Shown: in pieces, positions 43,743 to 52,102 of the stretch | How positions within the stretch are numbered: the stretch's first letter is position 1 | How the letters are laid out: every line of letters starts with the position of its first letter | NCBI GenBank assembly: GCA_963844205.1 | Contig: CAWJNK010000012.1 | Span: 62,001 to 126,000, forward strand | Direction: 5' to 3' | Length of the DNA: 64,000 nucleotides | Origin: DASSUW01 sp963844205 | Lineage (GTDB): Bacteria; Actinomycetota; Thermoleophilia; Solirubrobacterales; Solirubrobacteraceae | Translations under genes and position numbers: made by a program | Notes under the pieces: model-generated | What the model saw: only the letters and a program-made list of their open reading frames with translations | Databases searched by the model: none | What the model was told of the DNA's origin: nothing

Positions 43743-43750
43743 GGGCGCTG

Positions 43751-43760
43751 AGGGTACACT
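43751..43760. promoter_or_regulatory. Overlapping divergent -10 elements, lipid kinase and mce
   Basis: On the plus strand TACACT (43755-43760) lies seven bases before GTG 43768. On the minus strand TACCCT (43756-43751) lies eight bases before GTG 43742. The hexamers share two base pairs and only 25 bases separate the genes, so both mRNAs should be leaderless. Confidence 0.5.
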
Positions 43761-43767
43761 CGCCCCC

Positions 43768-44181
43768 GTGTTCGGGACCATCGACCACATCGGCGTCGCC
43801 GTCGCGGACCTCGAGGCCGCGATCGCCGTTCACCGCGACACGTACGGGATGCCGCTCGTGCACCGCGAGACGATCGCCGATCAGGGCGTCGAGGCCGTGC
43901 TGCTCGAGGTCGGCGACAGCCACGTCGAGCTGCTGGCGCCGCTGGGCGACGACACGCCGGTCGGGCGCTTCCTCGCCAAGCGCGGGCCGGGCCTGCACCA
44001 CGTCGCCTACCGCGTGGACGACGTCGTCGCGGTGCTGGACGAGCTGCGCGAGGCGGGCGTGCGGCTGATCGACGACCAGCCGCGCACCGGAATGCGCAAC
44101 TCTCAGGTAGCGTTTCTTCATCCCTCCGCCTCCGGCGGCGTCCTGACGGAACTGGTTCAACCCGCGGCGGTGCACGCATGA
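43768..44181 (+). CDS. mce: Methylmalonyl-CoA epimerase (VOC superfamily)
   Basis: 137 residues from GTG 43768. The vicinal oxygen chelate fold shows metal ligands in 'TIDHIGVAVADLE' (His), 'VLLEVGDSHVELLAPLGDDTPVGRFLAKRGPGLHHVAYRVDDV' (Gln/His, Glu, His) and 'VLTELVQP' (Glu). The spacing matches methylmalonyl-CoA epimerase, which interconverts (S)- and (R)-methylmalonyl-CoA in propionate metabolism. No mutase gene is in the window. Its stop overlaps the next start by four bases. Confidence 0.92.
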   Translation: MFGTIDHIGVAVADLEAAIAVHRDTYGMPLVHRETIADQGVEAVLLEVGDSHVELLAPLGDDTPVGRFLAKRGPGLHHVAYRVDDVVAVLDELREAGVRLIDDQPRTGMRNSQVAFLHPSASGGVLTELVQPAAVHA

Positions 44182-44417
44182 GCGATCCCAGCACGACTCC
44201 TCCCAGCTTTCGCCGCGCCGCGGTGGGCTTCGCCTCGAGCGGCCAGATACTGTCGCTGCGGCTGTCCGACGAGGCGCTGACCGGGCTGCGTCAGGCGCTC
44301 CAGGACGGCAAGGACCGCTGGTACGAGGTCGAGGCGACCGACGGCGCCGTGCTGGTCGACCTCGGCCAGGTCTCGTACCTGCGGGTGGAGTCCGGCGAGC
44401 ACCGCGTCGGCTTCTAG
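44178..44417 (+). CDS. Small hypothetical protein
   Basis: 79 residues. No family recognised. The second half, 'WYEVEATDGAVLVDLGQVSYLRVESGEHRVGF', looks like a compact beta-strand domain, and the N-terminus is short and polar. It is coupled to mce by a four-base overlap, an arrangement that suggests co-regulation rather than chance. Confidence 0.75.
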   Translation: MSDPSTTPPSFRRAAVGFASSGQILSLRLSDEALTGLRQALQDGKDRWYEVEATDGAVLVDLGQVSYLRVESGEHRVGF

Positions 44418-44424
44418 TCAGTCG

Positions 44425-44928
44425 TTGCGCCGCCTTCGTGTCGCCTTCAACGCGGTCGACCTCGCCCTGTACCGGCGGATCCGGTCACTTGCGCACGCGC
44501 CGGAGCGCGTGCGGTGGGCGCGGCGCTACTCGCGCCTCGGCGAGCACGGGCTGGTGTGGCTCACGCTCGGCCTGCTCGGCGCGGCCGGTGACGCGCAGCG
44601 GCGAGGGCGCTGGGTGCGCGCGACGGTCTGCGTGGGCGCGGCGTATCTGCTCTCGACCTCGATCAAGCTCGCGATCGGCCGCCGCCGGCCCGTCATCGAG
44701 GACCTCCCGCACCTGATGGCGACGCCGACCGGCCTGTCGTTCCCGTCCTCGCACTCGACCTCGTCGTTCGCCGCCGCGCAGGCGTTCGGGCGCCTGCTCC
44801 CACGCGGCCCGCTGCTCGGCGCCGCGGCCGCGATGGCGTTCTCGCGCCTCTACCTCGGCGTCCACTACCCGTCCGACGTCGCGGCCGGGGCCGTGCTCGG
44901 CACCGCGATCGGGAGCCTCGGGCGATGA
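44425..44928 (+). CDS. PAP2-family phosphatase
   Basis: 167 residues from TTG 44425 (the exact start is uncertain). The three PAP2 motifs are present: 'IKLAIGRRRP' (KxxxxxxRP), 'SFPSSHSTSSFAAAQ' (PSGH-like, catalytic His) and 'SRLYLGVHYPSDVAAG' (SRxxxxxHxxxD). Several membrane helices place it in the membrane, where it may dephosphorylate phosphatidate or undecaprenyl pyrophosphate. Its stop overlaps the ychF start by four bases. Confidence 0.9.
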   Translation: MRRLRVAFNAVDLALYRRIRSLAHAPERVRWARRYSRLGEHGLVWLTLGLLGAAGDAQRRGRWVRATVCVGAAYLLSTSIKLAIGRRRPVIEDLPHLMATPTGLSFPSSHSTSSFAAAQAFGRLLPRGPLLGAAAAMAFSRLYLGVHYPSDVAAGAVLGTAIGSLGR

Positions 44929-46004
44929 AGGTCGGCATCGTCGGCATGCCCAACGCGGGCAAGTCCTCGCTCTTCAACGCGCTCTCGCGGGCGGGGGCCG
45001 AGGCCGCCAACTACCCGTTCACGACGATCGAGCCGAACGTGGCGGTCGTCCCGGTCGACGACGAGCGGCTCGACGCCGTCGCCCGTACGGTCGGCGCCTC
45101 GAACGTCGTGCCGGACACGATCGAGTTCCACGACATCGCCGGCCTGGTGGCGGGTGCGCACAAGGGCGAAGGGCTCGGCAACAAGTTCCTCGCGAACATC
45201 CGGGAGACCGACGCGCTGCTCCACGTGGTCCGCGCGCACCATGACGAGAACGTCATCCATCCCGAGGGCCGGGTTGACCCGGCCGCCGACATGGAGACGA
45301 TCGAGACCGAGCTGGTCTACGCCGACCTCGAGCAGGCCGAGCGCCGGCACGCCCGCGTCGTGCGCACGGCGCGCAGCGGCGACAAGACGGCGATCGCCGA
45401 GGAGGAGTGGCTCAAGCGCGTCGTCGCCGCGCTCCAGGCGGGCGAGCCGGCGCGCACGGTCACTGTGCCGGACGCGGCCCCGAACGCGCTGCGCGACCTC
45501 TCGCCGCTCACCGGCAAGCCGGTGCTGTTCGTGGCCAACGTGGACGAAGGCGACGACGCGGTGCCGTCGGTGGTGGCCGACCACGCGGCCGCCCAGGGGG
45601 CGGCGGCGGTCGCGATCTCGTCTCGGATCGAGGCCGAGCTGTCCGAGCTCGACGACGACGAGGCGGGGATGATGCGCGAGGAGATGGGCGTCGGCGAGTC
45701 TGGTCTCCAGCGGGTCGTCAGCGGCGCGTTCGGGCTGCTCGACCTGCTGGCGTTCTTCACCGCCGGCGAGGACAAGCCGGCTCAGTCCTGGCACCTGCGG
45801 CGCGGCCTCACCGCCTGGCACGCCGCCGGCGAGGTCCACAGCGACATCCAGCGCGGGTTCGTGCGCGCCGAGGTGATCGGGTGGGAGGCGCTGGTGGACG
45901 CAGGCGGCTACGCCGCGGCACGCGAGCGCGGGACGCTCCGGCTGGAGGGCCGCGACTACCCGATGGCGGACGGCGACGTGATCACGGTCAAGTTCACGCC
46001 CTGA
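44925..46004 (+). CDS. ychF: Ribosome-binding ATPase YchF
   Basis: 359 residues, full length. The P-loop 'GIVGMPNAGKSSLFNALS', G2 'NYPFTTIEPN', G3 'EFHDIAGLVAGAHKGEGLGNKFLANIRE' and the modified G4 'FVANVDE' (NxxE, which gives ATP preference) identify the Obg-related family. A helical coiled-coil domain and C-terminal TGS domain ('GRDYPMADGDVITVKF') follow. It associates with ribosomes and influences stress responses. Confidence 0.97.
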   Translation: MKVGIVGMPNAGKSSLFNALSRAGAEAANYPFTTIEPNVAVVPVDDERLDAVARTVGASNVVPDTIEFHDIAGLVAGAHKGEGLGNKFLANIRETDALLHVVRAHHDENVIHPEGRVDPAADMETIETELVYADLEQAERRHARVVRTARSGDKTAIAEEEWLKRVVAALQAGEPARTVTVPDAAPNALRDLSPLTGKPVLFVANVDEGDDAVPSVVADHAAAQGAAAVAISSRIEAELSELDDDEAGMMREEMGVGESGLQRVVSGAFGLLDLLAFFTAGEDKPAQSWHLRRGLTAWHAAGEVHSDIQRGFVRAEVIGWEALVDAGGYAAARERGTLRLEGRDYPMADGDVITVKFTP

Positions 46005-46052
46005 CCCCGCCGCTGGGTCAAGTTCGAGGGCGGACCTGCCGTTGTAAGGGAC

Positions 46053-46415
46053 GTGACCCTCGACGACCTGATCGGGCCGCTGCCCGCTCCTCTTGGCCGC
46101 TGGATGCTGCGCCGCCTCGTGGCGTCCGGCGTCCGCTACGGCCACGAGTTCGCCGTCCTGCTCGTCCGCGGGGCCGACCCCGCGCGCCTCGGCGCCGTCC
46201 TCCGCGGCGCCGACATCTTCGCCGACACCGACGACGGCGACCTGCTGGCGCTGCTCCCGGACACCGATCGCGAAGGCGCCGCGCGCGTCGCGGGACGCGT
46301 GCGCGAGGCCACCGGCGCGAGCGTCGGGGCCGCCCACTGGGGCGGAGACCTCGCCGAGGACCTGCTCGAGCGCGCCGCCCGCGCGCTCGAAGCAGACCTG
46401 TCTCAGCCCGCCTGA
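46053..46415 (+). CDS. Short degenerate GGDEF-like protein
   Basis: 120 residues from GTG 46053. The core 'LRGADIFADTDDGDLLALLPDTDREGAARVAGRVREATGASVGAAHWG' aligns by eye with the second half of GGDEF domains ('R-GGDEF-AVLLP-TD---A--VAERIR'), but the GGDEF loop itself is replaced by ADTDDGD and the N-terminal subdomain is missing. It should not make cyclic-di-GMP. It could be a binding or dimerisation remnant. Its end overlaps the convergent exonuclease gene by 13 bases. Confidence 0.75.
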   Translation: MTLDDLIGPLPAPLGRWMLRRLVASGVRYGHEFAVLLVRGADPARLGAVLRGADIFADTDDGDLLALLPDTDREGAARVAGRVREATGASVGAAHWGGDLAEDLLERAARALEADLSQPA

Positions 46416-47266
46416 AGCCACTCCTCGAGCCGCTTCGACAGCCGGTTCATCCCGAGCTCCGCGGCCGCGGCCGCCCCGCCCGCGAAGTCGGTCGGCGCGT
46501 CCGGCGGGCGCTCGACGGCCACCGTTCGCAGCGTCGCGATGTCCTTGAACGTCCGCAGCTCGTCGGCCTGCTCGATCAGCGCGCGGCGGACCGAGGGCTT
46601 CTCGCGCACGGCGCCAAGGATCACGTGGTCGAGGGTGCCCTTGCGGCGCAGCAGCTCGGCCGCCGTCTTGGCGCCGATCCCCTTGGCGCCCGGCAGGCCG
46701 TCCGACGGGTCGCCGCGCAGCGCGATGAAGTCCGGCACCTGCTCGGGGCTCACGCCGTACATCTCCCGGACGGCGTCGGCGTCCATCTCGTCGGGTCCCT
46801 GCTGCCGCGCGCGCTGGAGCAGGACCGTGACGGAGTCGTTCACGCACTGGAGCATGTCGCGGTCCCCGGTGAGGATCAGCGTGTGCCCGCCGGCCTCGGT
46901 CTCGGCGATGGCGAGCGTGTGCAGGAGGTCGTCGGCCTCGAGCTCGGCGTGGTGCGTGACCTCCCAGCCGAACGCGCGGTAGAAGGCCTCCGCCCGCTCC
47001 CACTGCGGCGCCAGCTTGTCCGGCACCGGCGGGCGGTCGGCGTGGTAGGCCGGGAACGCCTCCACGCGATACTCGGCGGCCTCGGCGCCGAAGCAGAACA
47101 CCACGGCGCGAGGGTCGTACTTCTCCACGCACCACAGCACCTGATTGGCCGAGCCCAGGAGCGCGTTGACCGACATCCCGTCGTCGTTGGTGATCGTGTC
47201 GGGCAGCGCGTAGAAGGCCCGGTACAGCAGGTGCGGCGCGTCGGTGACGAGGAGCGGCTGCGGCAT
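46403..47266 (-). CDS. 5'-3' exonuclease (DNA polymerase I N-terminal-like)
   Basis: 287 residues, stand-alone. Metal-binding acids of the flap-nuclease fold are visible: 'LLVTDAPHLLYRAFYALPD', 'HAELEADDLLHTLAIAE' and 'LILTGDRDMLQCV'. The helix-3-turn DNA-binding motif is 'GLPGAKGIGAKTAAELL'. It removes RNA primers or flaps alongside Pol I. A TATCCT element seven bases before ATG 47266 suggests a leaderless mRNA. Confidence 0.95.
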   Translation of the reverse strand: MPQPLLVTDAPHLLYRAFYALPDTITNDDGMSVNALLGSANQVLWCVEKYDPRAVVFCFGAEAAEYRVEAFPAYHADRPPVPDKLAPQWERAEAFYRAFGWEVTHHAELEADDLLHTLAIAETEAGGHTLILTGDRDMLQCVNDSVTVLLQRARQQGPDEMDADAVREMYGVSPEQVPDFIALRGDPSDGLPGAKGIGAKTAAELLRRKGTLDHVILGAVREKPSVRRALIEQADELRTFKDIATLRTVAVERPPDAPTDFAGGAAAAAELGMNRLSKRLEEWLQAG

Positions 47267-47273
47267 CTCGCCC

Positions 47274-47279
47274 AGGATA
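47274..47279 (-). promoter_or_regulatory. Candidate leaderless -10 (TATCCT) for the exonuclease gene
   Basis: TATCCT on the minus strand is followed by seven bases and ATG 47266. No clear -35 sits 17 bp upstream. Confidence 0.45.
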
Positions 47280-47296
47280 TGGCGCGGGGCACGTCA

Positions 47297-47487
47297 GACG
47301 AACGTCAACCGCGGCTGGGTAGGGACGCGGGGGGAGAAACGTGCGAGATCGTCCGCCGCCCGCGCGCCGATCGCACGAAACCCCTCGTATGCGGCGGGAA
47401 CGTGAAATCCGCGGAGGCGGCGGCGCCGAAATTTCACGAAACCGCCAGGTCCCTCGCTTCCCCACCCTGCCGCAGTTGACGTTCGCC
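47297..47487. other. Strongly structured 191-nt intergenic element (candidate ncRNA or MITE-like)
   Basis: The 246-base gap between the exonuclease and SpoIID genes holds a long inverted repeat: arms 47297-47334 and 47450-47487 pair over 38 positions with about 33 matches or wobbles. The outermost 18 bases of each arm differ at only two positions. Inside are two more hairpins: 47340-47351 with 47368-47377 (ten pairs, 2-nt bulge) and 47401-47408 with 47431-47438 (eight perfect pairs). GAAA-type single-stranded joins recur on the plus strand. The layout is a closing stem with a multi-branched interior. No known RNA class was recognised and the transcribed strand is unclear. Confidence 0.55.
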
Positions 47488-47512
47488 GGCGCAACACAGG
47501 CGCCGGGGAGCT

Positions 47513-48895
47513 CTAGCGGATGCGGATGGAAGGCCCGGCGTCGCCGGAGAAGACGGCGCGGTAGGTGCCGCCGCGGGCGACCGCGGCGCTGTAGCCGCCG
47601 CCGCGCCGCACGATCGTGGAGGTGACGGTCTGCCAGCGCCCGCCGTCGAGCAGCTGGATCTGCACCTCGGCGCCGACTCGCGCCGGGACGACCGAGCCGG
47701 CCACCGTCGCGTGCGGGCGTGGCCCGGCGACCCCCGCCGGCGAGGTCGTGCCGCCGGTCCCCGGCGCCGGCGGCGGCGCCTTGCGCGTCGCGATCGTGGT
47801 GAAGTAGGCCCAGGTGTCGAGCAGCCCGAGGCGGGCGCGGAGCGTCGCTCCGTCGACCCGCGTGCGGCCGGCCGAGCCGACGATGTCGGCCGCCACGATC
47901 CGCGGCGAGCTGCCACGACGCAGGACCTTGATGCCTTTGAAGCGGCCCTTCACGAGGCCGGAGAGCTTGGCGCCGGCCTGCGCGAGCGTGAGCTTGGCCG
48001 GCGTCCAGCGGTGCTTGGGCGACACGTCGTCGTACGGGTCCTCGACCGACTTCAGGTGCGGCTGCGGCCCGGCGCCGAGGGTGGTGTTCTCGACGTCCTC
48101 GGTCCGCCCGCCGGAGGTCGAGAAGAAGAACGTGACGACCGGCTTCCCGTCGGAGGTGACGACCTGGCCGCTCGTGGCGGCGACGGCGGCGTTCGTCGAT
48201 GCCGTCTCGGCCGCCACGCCGCCGTAGACCTGCGAGCGCGTGTCGGCGTACTGCTCGAAGCCGTTCCCGCCCTTGGACGTCGTGATCGCGTAGGTGCGGG
48301 CCGCCACCGCCTGCGCCTTCAGCGCCTCGGCCGGCCACGACGACGGCGATTCTCGCGAGACGACGCCCGCGACGTAGTCCTCCAGTGAGACCGCGTTGAT
48401 CGCGTTGACGCCGCCGAACGTGTCGGGCCGGAACTCGAGCACGCCGCGGTAGGTCCCGGCGCCGCCGAGCGTGACGATGCCCTCAGGACCTGAGACCTGC
48501 AGCGGCGCGGCGAACGTCGCGATCCGCTTGCCGGCGGACGACAGCAGGTCGACCTGCGCGCCGCCGCGGCGGCGGACCTTGTAGGTCCGGCCCGGGTTCA
48601 GCGCCCGCGTGCCGGCCTGCGACGCGCCGGTGAAGCTCGGCGTCGACGTCGACTGGATCAGGACGCGGACCGTCGCCGACGGGTCGGTAGTCCCGAGCCC
48701 GGTGCCGGTGTAGTAGTGCGCCAGGATGCGGTCGTAGGTCCACGCGTGCCGGGCGAAGCCGAGCGCGCCGTACTGGCTCATGCCCACGCCGTGGCCGAAG
48801 CCGGCGCCGCGGATCGTGAACCGGGCCTTCCCGGCCAGGGCGGGCGTCGTCAGCAGCGCGAAGGCCGCCATAGTCATGCAGACGAGGCGCAGCAA
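47513..48895 (-). CDS. SpoIID/LytB domain secreted protein
   Basis: 460 residues from TTG 48895, chosen because a TACCCT element lies seven bases upstream and because it gives the signal peptide a basic start (MLRLVCMTMAAFALLTTPALA). ATG 48877 would remove the arginine. After the signal come 'RGAGFGHGVGMSQYGALGFA' and the SpoIID core 'VSLEDYVAGVVSRESPSSWPAEALKAQAVAARTYA' and 'VYGGVAAETASTNAAVAATSGQVV'. SpoIID proteins are lytic transglycosylases acting on peptidoglycan; here the role is wall remodelling, not necessarily sporulation. A Pro/Gly linker leads to a C-terminal beta domain. Confidence 0.93.
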   Translation of the reverse strand: MLRLVCMTMAAFALLTTPALAGKARFTIRGAGFGHGVGMSQYGALGFARHAWTYDRILAHYYTGTGLGTTDPSATVRVLIQSTSTPSFTGASQAGTRALNPGRTYKVRRRGGAQVDLLSSAGKRIATFAAPLQVSGPEGIVTLGGAGTYRGVLEFRPDTFGGVNAINAVSLEDYVAGVVSRESPSSWPAEALKAQAVAARTYAITTSKGGNGFEQYADTRSQVYGGVAAETASTNAAVAATSGQVVTSDGKPVVTFFFSTSGGRTEDVENTTLGAGPQPHLKSVEDPYDDVSPKHRWTPAKLTLAQAGAKLSGLVKGRFKGIKVLRRGSSPRIVAADIVGSAGRTRVDGATLRARLGLLDTWAYFTTIATRKAPPPAPGTGGTTSPAGVAGPRPHATVAGSVVPARVGAEVQIQLLDGGRWQTVTSTIVRRGGGYSAAVARGGTYRAVFSGDAGPSIRIR

Positions 48896-48902
48896 GGGGT
48901 TC

Positions 48903-48908
48903 AGGGTA
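48903..48908 (-). promoter_or_regulatory. Candidate leaderless -10 (TACCCT) deciding the SpoIID start
   Basis: TACCCT on the minus strand is followed by seven bases and TTG 48895. The same distance rule fits other genes in the window and favours TTG over the downstream ATG. Confidence 0.45.
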
Positions 48909-48941
48909 GCCCGACACGTGGCCTGGTAAGAAGTTGCGGAG

Positions 48942-50588
48942 ATGAGCGAGCGCAAGGCATCGGATCTGTTCGTGGAGTGCCTCGAGGCCGAGGGCGTCAG
49001 GTACGTATTCGGCATCCCGGGCGAAGAGACGCTGGACCTCAACGAGTCGCTCGAGGCGTCGTCGATCGAGTTCGTGCCCGTGCGGCACGAGCAGGGCGGC
49101 GCCTACATGGCCGACATGTACGGTCGGCTGACTCGCTCGGCGGGGGTCTGCCTGGGCACGCTGGGGCCGGGCGCGACCAACCTGGTGACCGGCGTCGCCG
49201 ACGCCTGGCTCGACCGCTCGCCGATGGTCGCGCTCACCGGCCAGGCCGACCTCGAGCGCATGCACAAGGAGTCGCACCAGTACATCGACGTCGTCGACAT
49301 GCTGCGCCCGGTGACGAAGTTCAACGCGCGGCTGAACTCCGCGCGGGTGATCCCGGAGATCGTGCGGAAGGCGTTCAAGGTCGCGCAGGCGCAGAAGCCG
49401 GGCCCGACCCACATCGAGCTGCCCGAGGACGTCATGGCGGCGCCCGTCGACGCCGAGCCGCTCCCGGTCCGCTCCGGCCGCCGGCGGCCGGAGCCGAGCC
49501 CCGAGGAGCTCCAGGCGGCGCTCGCCGTCATCCGCGACGCCGACCGGCCGATCGTGCTCGCCGGCAACGGCGTCGCCCGCACGGGCGCCGCCCCCGCGCT
49601 ACGCGCGTTCGCCTACGCGACCGGCATCGGCGTGGCGGAGACGTTCATGGGCAAGGGGATGCTCGACTACGAGGATCCGCGGGCGCTCGGTACGGTCGGC
49701 CTCCAGTCGCGCGACTACGCGCTGGCCGGCTTCGACGACGCCGACGTCGTGATCACGGTCGGCTACGACCTCGTCGAGCACGCGCCGGCCAACTGGAACC
49801 AGAGCAAGGACAAGCGGATCGTGTGCATCGACACCGTGGCGCCGGAGGTCGACGAGCACTTCATGACCGAGGTCGACCTCATCGGCGACATCGCCTTCAT
49901 GCTCACCTGGCTGGCCGAGGAGCTGGGCGAGACGTCGTCCCCGACCCCGGACTCGCGGCTGAACGAGATCGTCCTCGGCCGCTTCGAGGCCGCCAAGGAC
50001 GACGACGCGTTCCCGATGCAGCCGCCGCGCGCGCTGTGGGAGATCCGCCAGGCGCTCGGGCGGCAGGACATCCTCATCTCCGACGTCGGCCTGCACAAGC
50101 TGTGGATCGCGCGCATGTTCCCCGCCCACGAGCCCGACACGGTGTTCATCGCCAACGGCCTGGCCGGCATGGGGATCGCGCTCCCCACCGCGATCGCCGC
50201 CAAGCTCGTGCACCCCGACCGCCACGTGGTCACCGTGAATGGCGACGGCGGGTTCCTCATGAACGTGCAGGAGCTGGAGACCGCGGTGCGGCTGAAGACG
50301 GCGGTCGTGAACGTGATCTGGGAGAACCGCCAGTACGGCTCGATCGTCTGGAAGCAGGACAAGAAGTTCGGTCGCCACTTCGGCACCGACTTCTCCAACC
50401 CCGACTTCGTGCGCCTGGCCGACGCGTTCGGCATGCCGGCCTGGCGCTGCGAGGGCGTCGAGGACCTCGGCCGCCACCTGCGGCACGCCTTGACCCTCGA
50501 CACTCCCTCGCTGATCGTGGTCCCGATCGACTACTCGATCGACGTGTCCATCTCTGAAGAGCTCGGAACGGAAACCGTGGCCGCGTAG
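48942..50588 (+). CDS. Acetolactate synthase large-subunit family, thiamine-diphosphate enzyme
   Basis: 548 residues from ATG 48942 (GGAG just upstream). The ThDP-activating Glu is in 'VPVRHEQGGAYMADMYGRLT', 'TLGPGATNLVTGVADAWLDRSPMVALTGQ' is typical of the family, and the cofactor motif is 'VTVNGDGGFLMNVQELETAVRLKTAVVNVIWEN' (GDG...N). It resembles the stand-alone form encoded next to succinate-semialdehyde dehydrogenase in other bacteria rather than biosynthetic IlvB, and no small subunit (ilvN) follows. Acetolactate formation is likely but another 2-oxoacid reaction is possible. Confidence 0.88.
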   Translation: MSERKASDLFVECLEAEGVRYVFGIPGEETLDLNESLEASSIEFVPVRHEQGGAYMADMYGRLTRSAGVCLGTLGPGATNLVTGVADAWLDRSPMVALTGQADLERMHKESHQYIDVVDMLRPVTKFNARLNSARVIPEIVRKAFKVAQAQKPGPTHIELPEDVMAAPVDAEPLPVRSGRRRPEPSPEELQAALAVIRDADRPIVLAGNGVARTGAAPALRAFAYATGIGVAETFMGKGMLDYEDPRALGTVGLQSRDYALAGFDDADVVITVGYDLVEHAPANWNQSKDKRIVCIDTVAPEVDEHFMTEVDLIGDIAFMLTWLAEELGETSSPTPDSRLNEIVLGRFEAAKDDDAFPMQPPRALWEIRQALGRQDILISDVGLHKLWIARMFPAHEPDTVFIANGLAGMGIALPTAIAAKLVHPDRHVVTVNGDGGFLMNVQELETAVRLKTAVVNVIWENRQYGSIVWKQDKKFGRHFGTDFSNPDFVRLADAFGMPAWRCEGVEDLGRHLRHALTLDTPSLIVVPIDYSIDVSISEELGTETVAA

Positions 50589-50632
50589 CGCCACGATGCC
50601 GTTGCCGTTGACTGGAATGGAGTTGTTCTGAA

Positions 50633-52102
50633 ATGAGCATCACAACGGACAACGAGAGCGCGGTCGTCGAGGCCGCGCCGAACCAGCTGTACATCGGCGG
50701 CGAGTGGCGCAGCGCGTCCGGCGGCCAGACGCTCGCGGTGGAGGATCCATCCACCGGCGAGACGCTGGTCGAGGTCGCCGACGCCACGCCGGAGGACGCC
50801 ACGGCGGCCCTCGACGCCGCCGTCGCGGTCCAGGAGGAGTGGGGCGCGCACCCGCCGCGCGAGCGCGGCGAGATCCTGCGGCGGGTGTTCGAGCAGATGA
50901 ACGCGCGCGCCGACGAGCTGGCGTTGCTGATGACGCTCGAGATGGGCAAGCCGCTGGCCGAGTCCAGGGCCGAGATCGCGTACGCCTCCGAGTTCCTGCG
51001 CTGGTTCTCCGAGGAGGCGGTGCGGATCGAGGGCCGCTATGCGACGGCGCCCAACGGCGTCGGCCGGCTGATCACGATGAAGCAGCCGGTCGGCCCCTGC
51101 TACGCGATCACCCCGTGGAACTTCCCGGCGGCGATGGGCACGCGCAAGATCGGCCCGGCGATCGCCGCCGGCTGCACGATGATCGTCAAGCCCGCCCAGC
51201 AGACGCCGCTCTCCATGCTCGCGCTGGCGCAGATGTTCCAGGAGGCCGGGCTGCCGGACGGCGTCCTCAACGTCATCACCTCGAGCTCGAGCGGCGAGGT
51301 CTCGAAGCCGATCATCTCCGACCCGCGGCTGCGCAAGCTCACGTTCACGGGCTCGACCGAGGTCGGCCGCAAGCTGGTCGAGCAGTCGGCGCCCGGCCTG
51401 CTGCGGACCTCGATGGAGCTCGGCGGCAACGCGCCGTTCATCGTGTTCCCGGACGCGGACGTCGACGCCGCCGTCGAAGGCGCCGTGATCGCCAAGATGC
51501 GCAACATCGGCGAGGCGTGCACAGCCGCCAACCGCTTCCACGTCGCCGGCAAGGTCGCGGACGAGTTCACCGAGAAGCTGGCGCAGAAGCTGGCCTCGAT
51601 GAAGGTCGGCCGCGGGACCGAGGACGACGTCAAGGTCGGGCCGCTGATCGACGCCGATCAGCGCGGGAAGGTCGCCGAGCTCGTGCAGGACGCGACGTCG
51701 AAGGGCGCCCAGGTGCTCGTGGGCGGCCGCGAGCGCGAGGGCGCGGGCTACTTCTTCGAGCCGACCGTGCTCGGCGGCGTGACCGGCGACGCGCGGCTGC
51801 TCAAGGAGGAGATCTTCGGCCCCGTGGCGCCGGTGGTCGGCTTCGACGACGAGGAGGCCGCGATCGCCGCCGCCAACGACACCGAATACGGCCTCGTCGC
51901 CTACGTCTACACGAGCGACATCAAGCGGGCGTTCCGCGTCGTCGAGAAGCTCGAGACCGGCATGGTCGGCCTCAACCAGGGCATGGTCTCCAACGCCGCG
52001 GCGCCGTTCGGCGGCGTCAAGGCGTCGGGCTTCGGCCGCGAGGGCGGGCCGGAGGGCATCAACGAGTACCTGGAGATCAAATACGTCGCGATGGCGATGT
52101 GA
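50633..52102 (+). CDS. gabD: NAD(P)-dependent succinate-semialdehyde dehydrogenase
   Basis: 489 residues from ATG 50633, preceded by a GGAATGGAG ribosome-binding stretch. The catalytic Cys is in 'RNIGEACTAANRFHV' and the Glu in 'TSMELGGNAPFIVF'; 'ITPWNFPAAMGTRKIGPAIAAGCTMIVKPA' is the cofactor region. The sequence fits the GabD/SSADH branch. A GTGA overlap joins it to pdxH. Together with the ThDP enzyme it may handle a semialdehyde produced by 2-oxoacid decarboxylation; this pairing is inferred from synteny. Confidence 0.92.
   Translation: MSITTDNESAVVEAAPNQLYIGGEWRSASGGQTLAVEDPSTGETLVEVADATPEDATAALDAAVAVQEEWGAHPPRERGEILRRVFEQMNARADELALLMTLEMGKPLAESRAEIAYASEFLRWFSEEAVRIEGRYATAPNGVGRLITMKQPVGPCYAITPWNFPAAMGTRKIGPAIAAGCTMIVKPAQQTPLSMLALAQMFQEAGLPDGVLNVITSSSSGEVSKPIISDPRLRKLTFTGSTEVGRKLVEQSAPGLLRTSMELGGNAPFIVFPDADVDAAVEGAVIAKMRNIGEACTAANRFHVAGKVADEFTEKLAQKLASMKVGRGTEDDVKVGPLIDADQRGKVAELVQDATSKGAQVLVGGREREGAGYFFEPTVLGGVTGDARLLKEEIFGPVAPVVGFDDEEAAIAAANDTEYGLVAYVYTSDIKRAFRVVEKLETGMVGLNQGMVSNAAAPFGGVKASGFGREGGPEGINEYLEIKYVAMAM

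Noticed and set aside
47462..47500. Ordinary Rho-independent terminator after SpoIID
   Set aside because: A short CGGCGC/GCGCCG hairpin exists near 47482-47500 but no U-run follows on the minus strand, and the larger inverted structure better explains the region.
44865..48338. 1157-residue open frame on the minus strand
   Set aside because: It runs antisense across ychF and across the exonuclease and SpoIID genes in another frame. Its composition is Arg/Gly-rich and no domain is visible.
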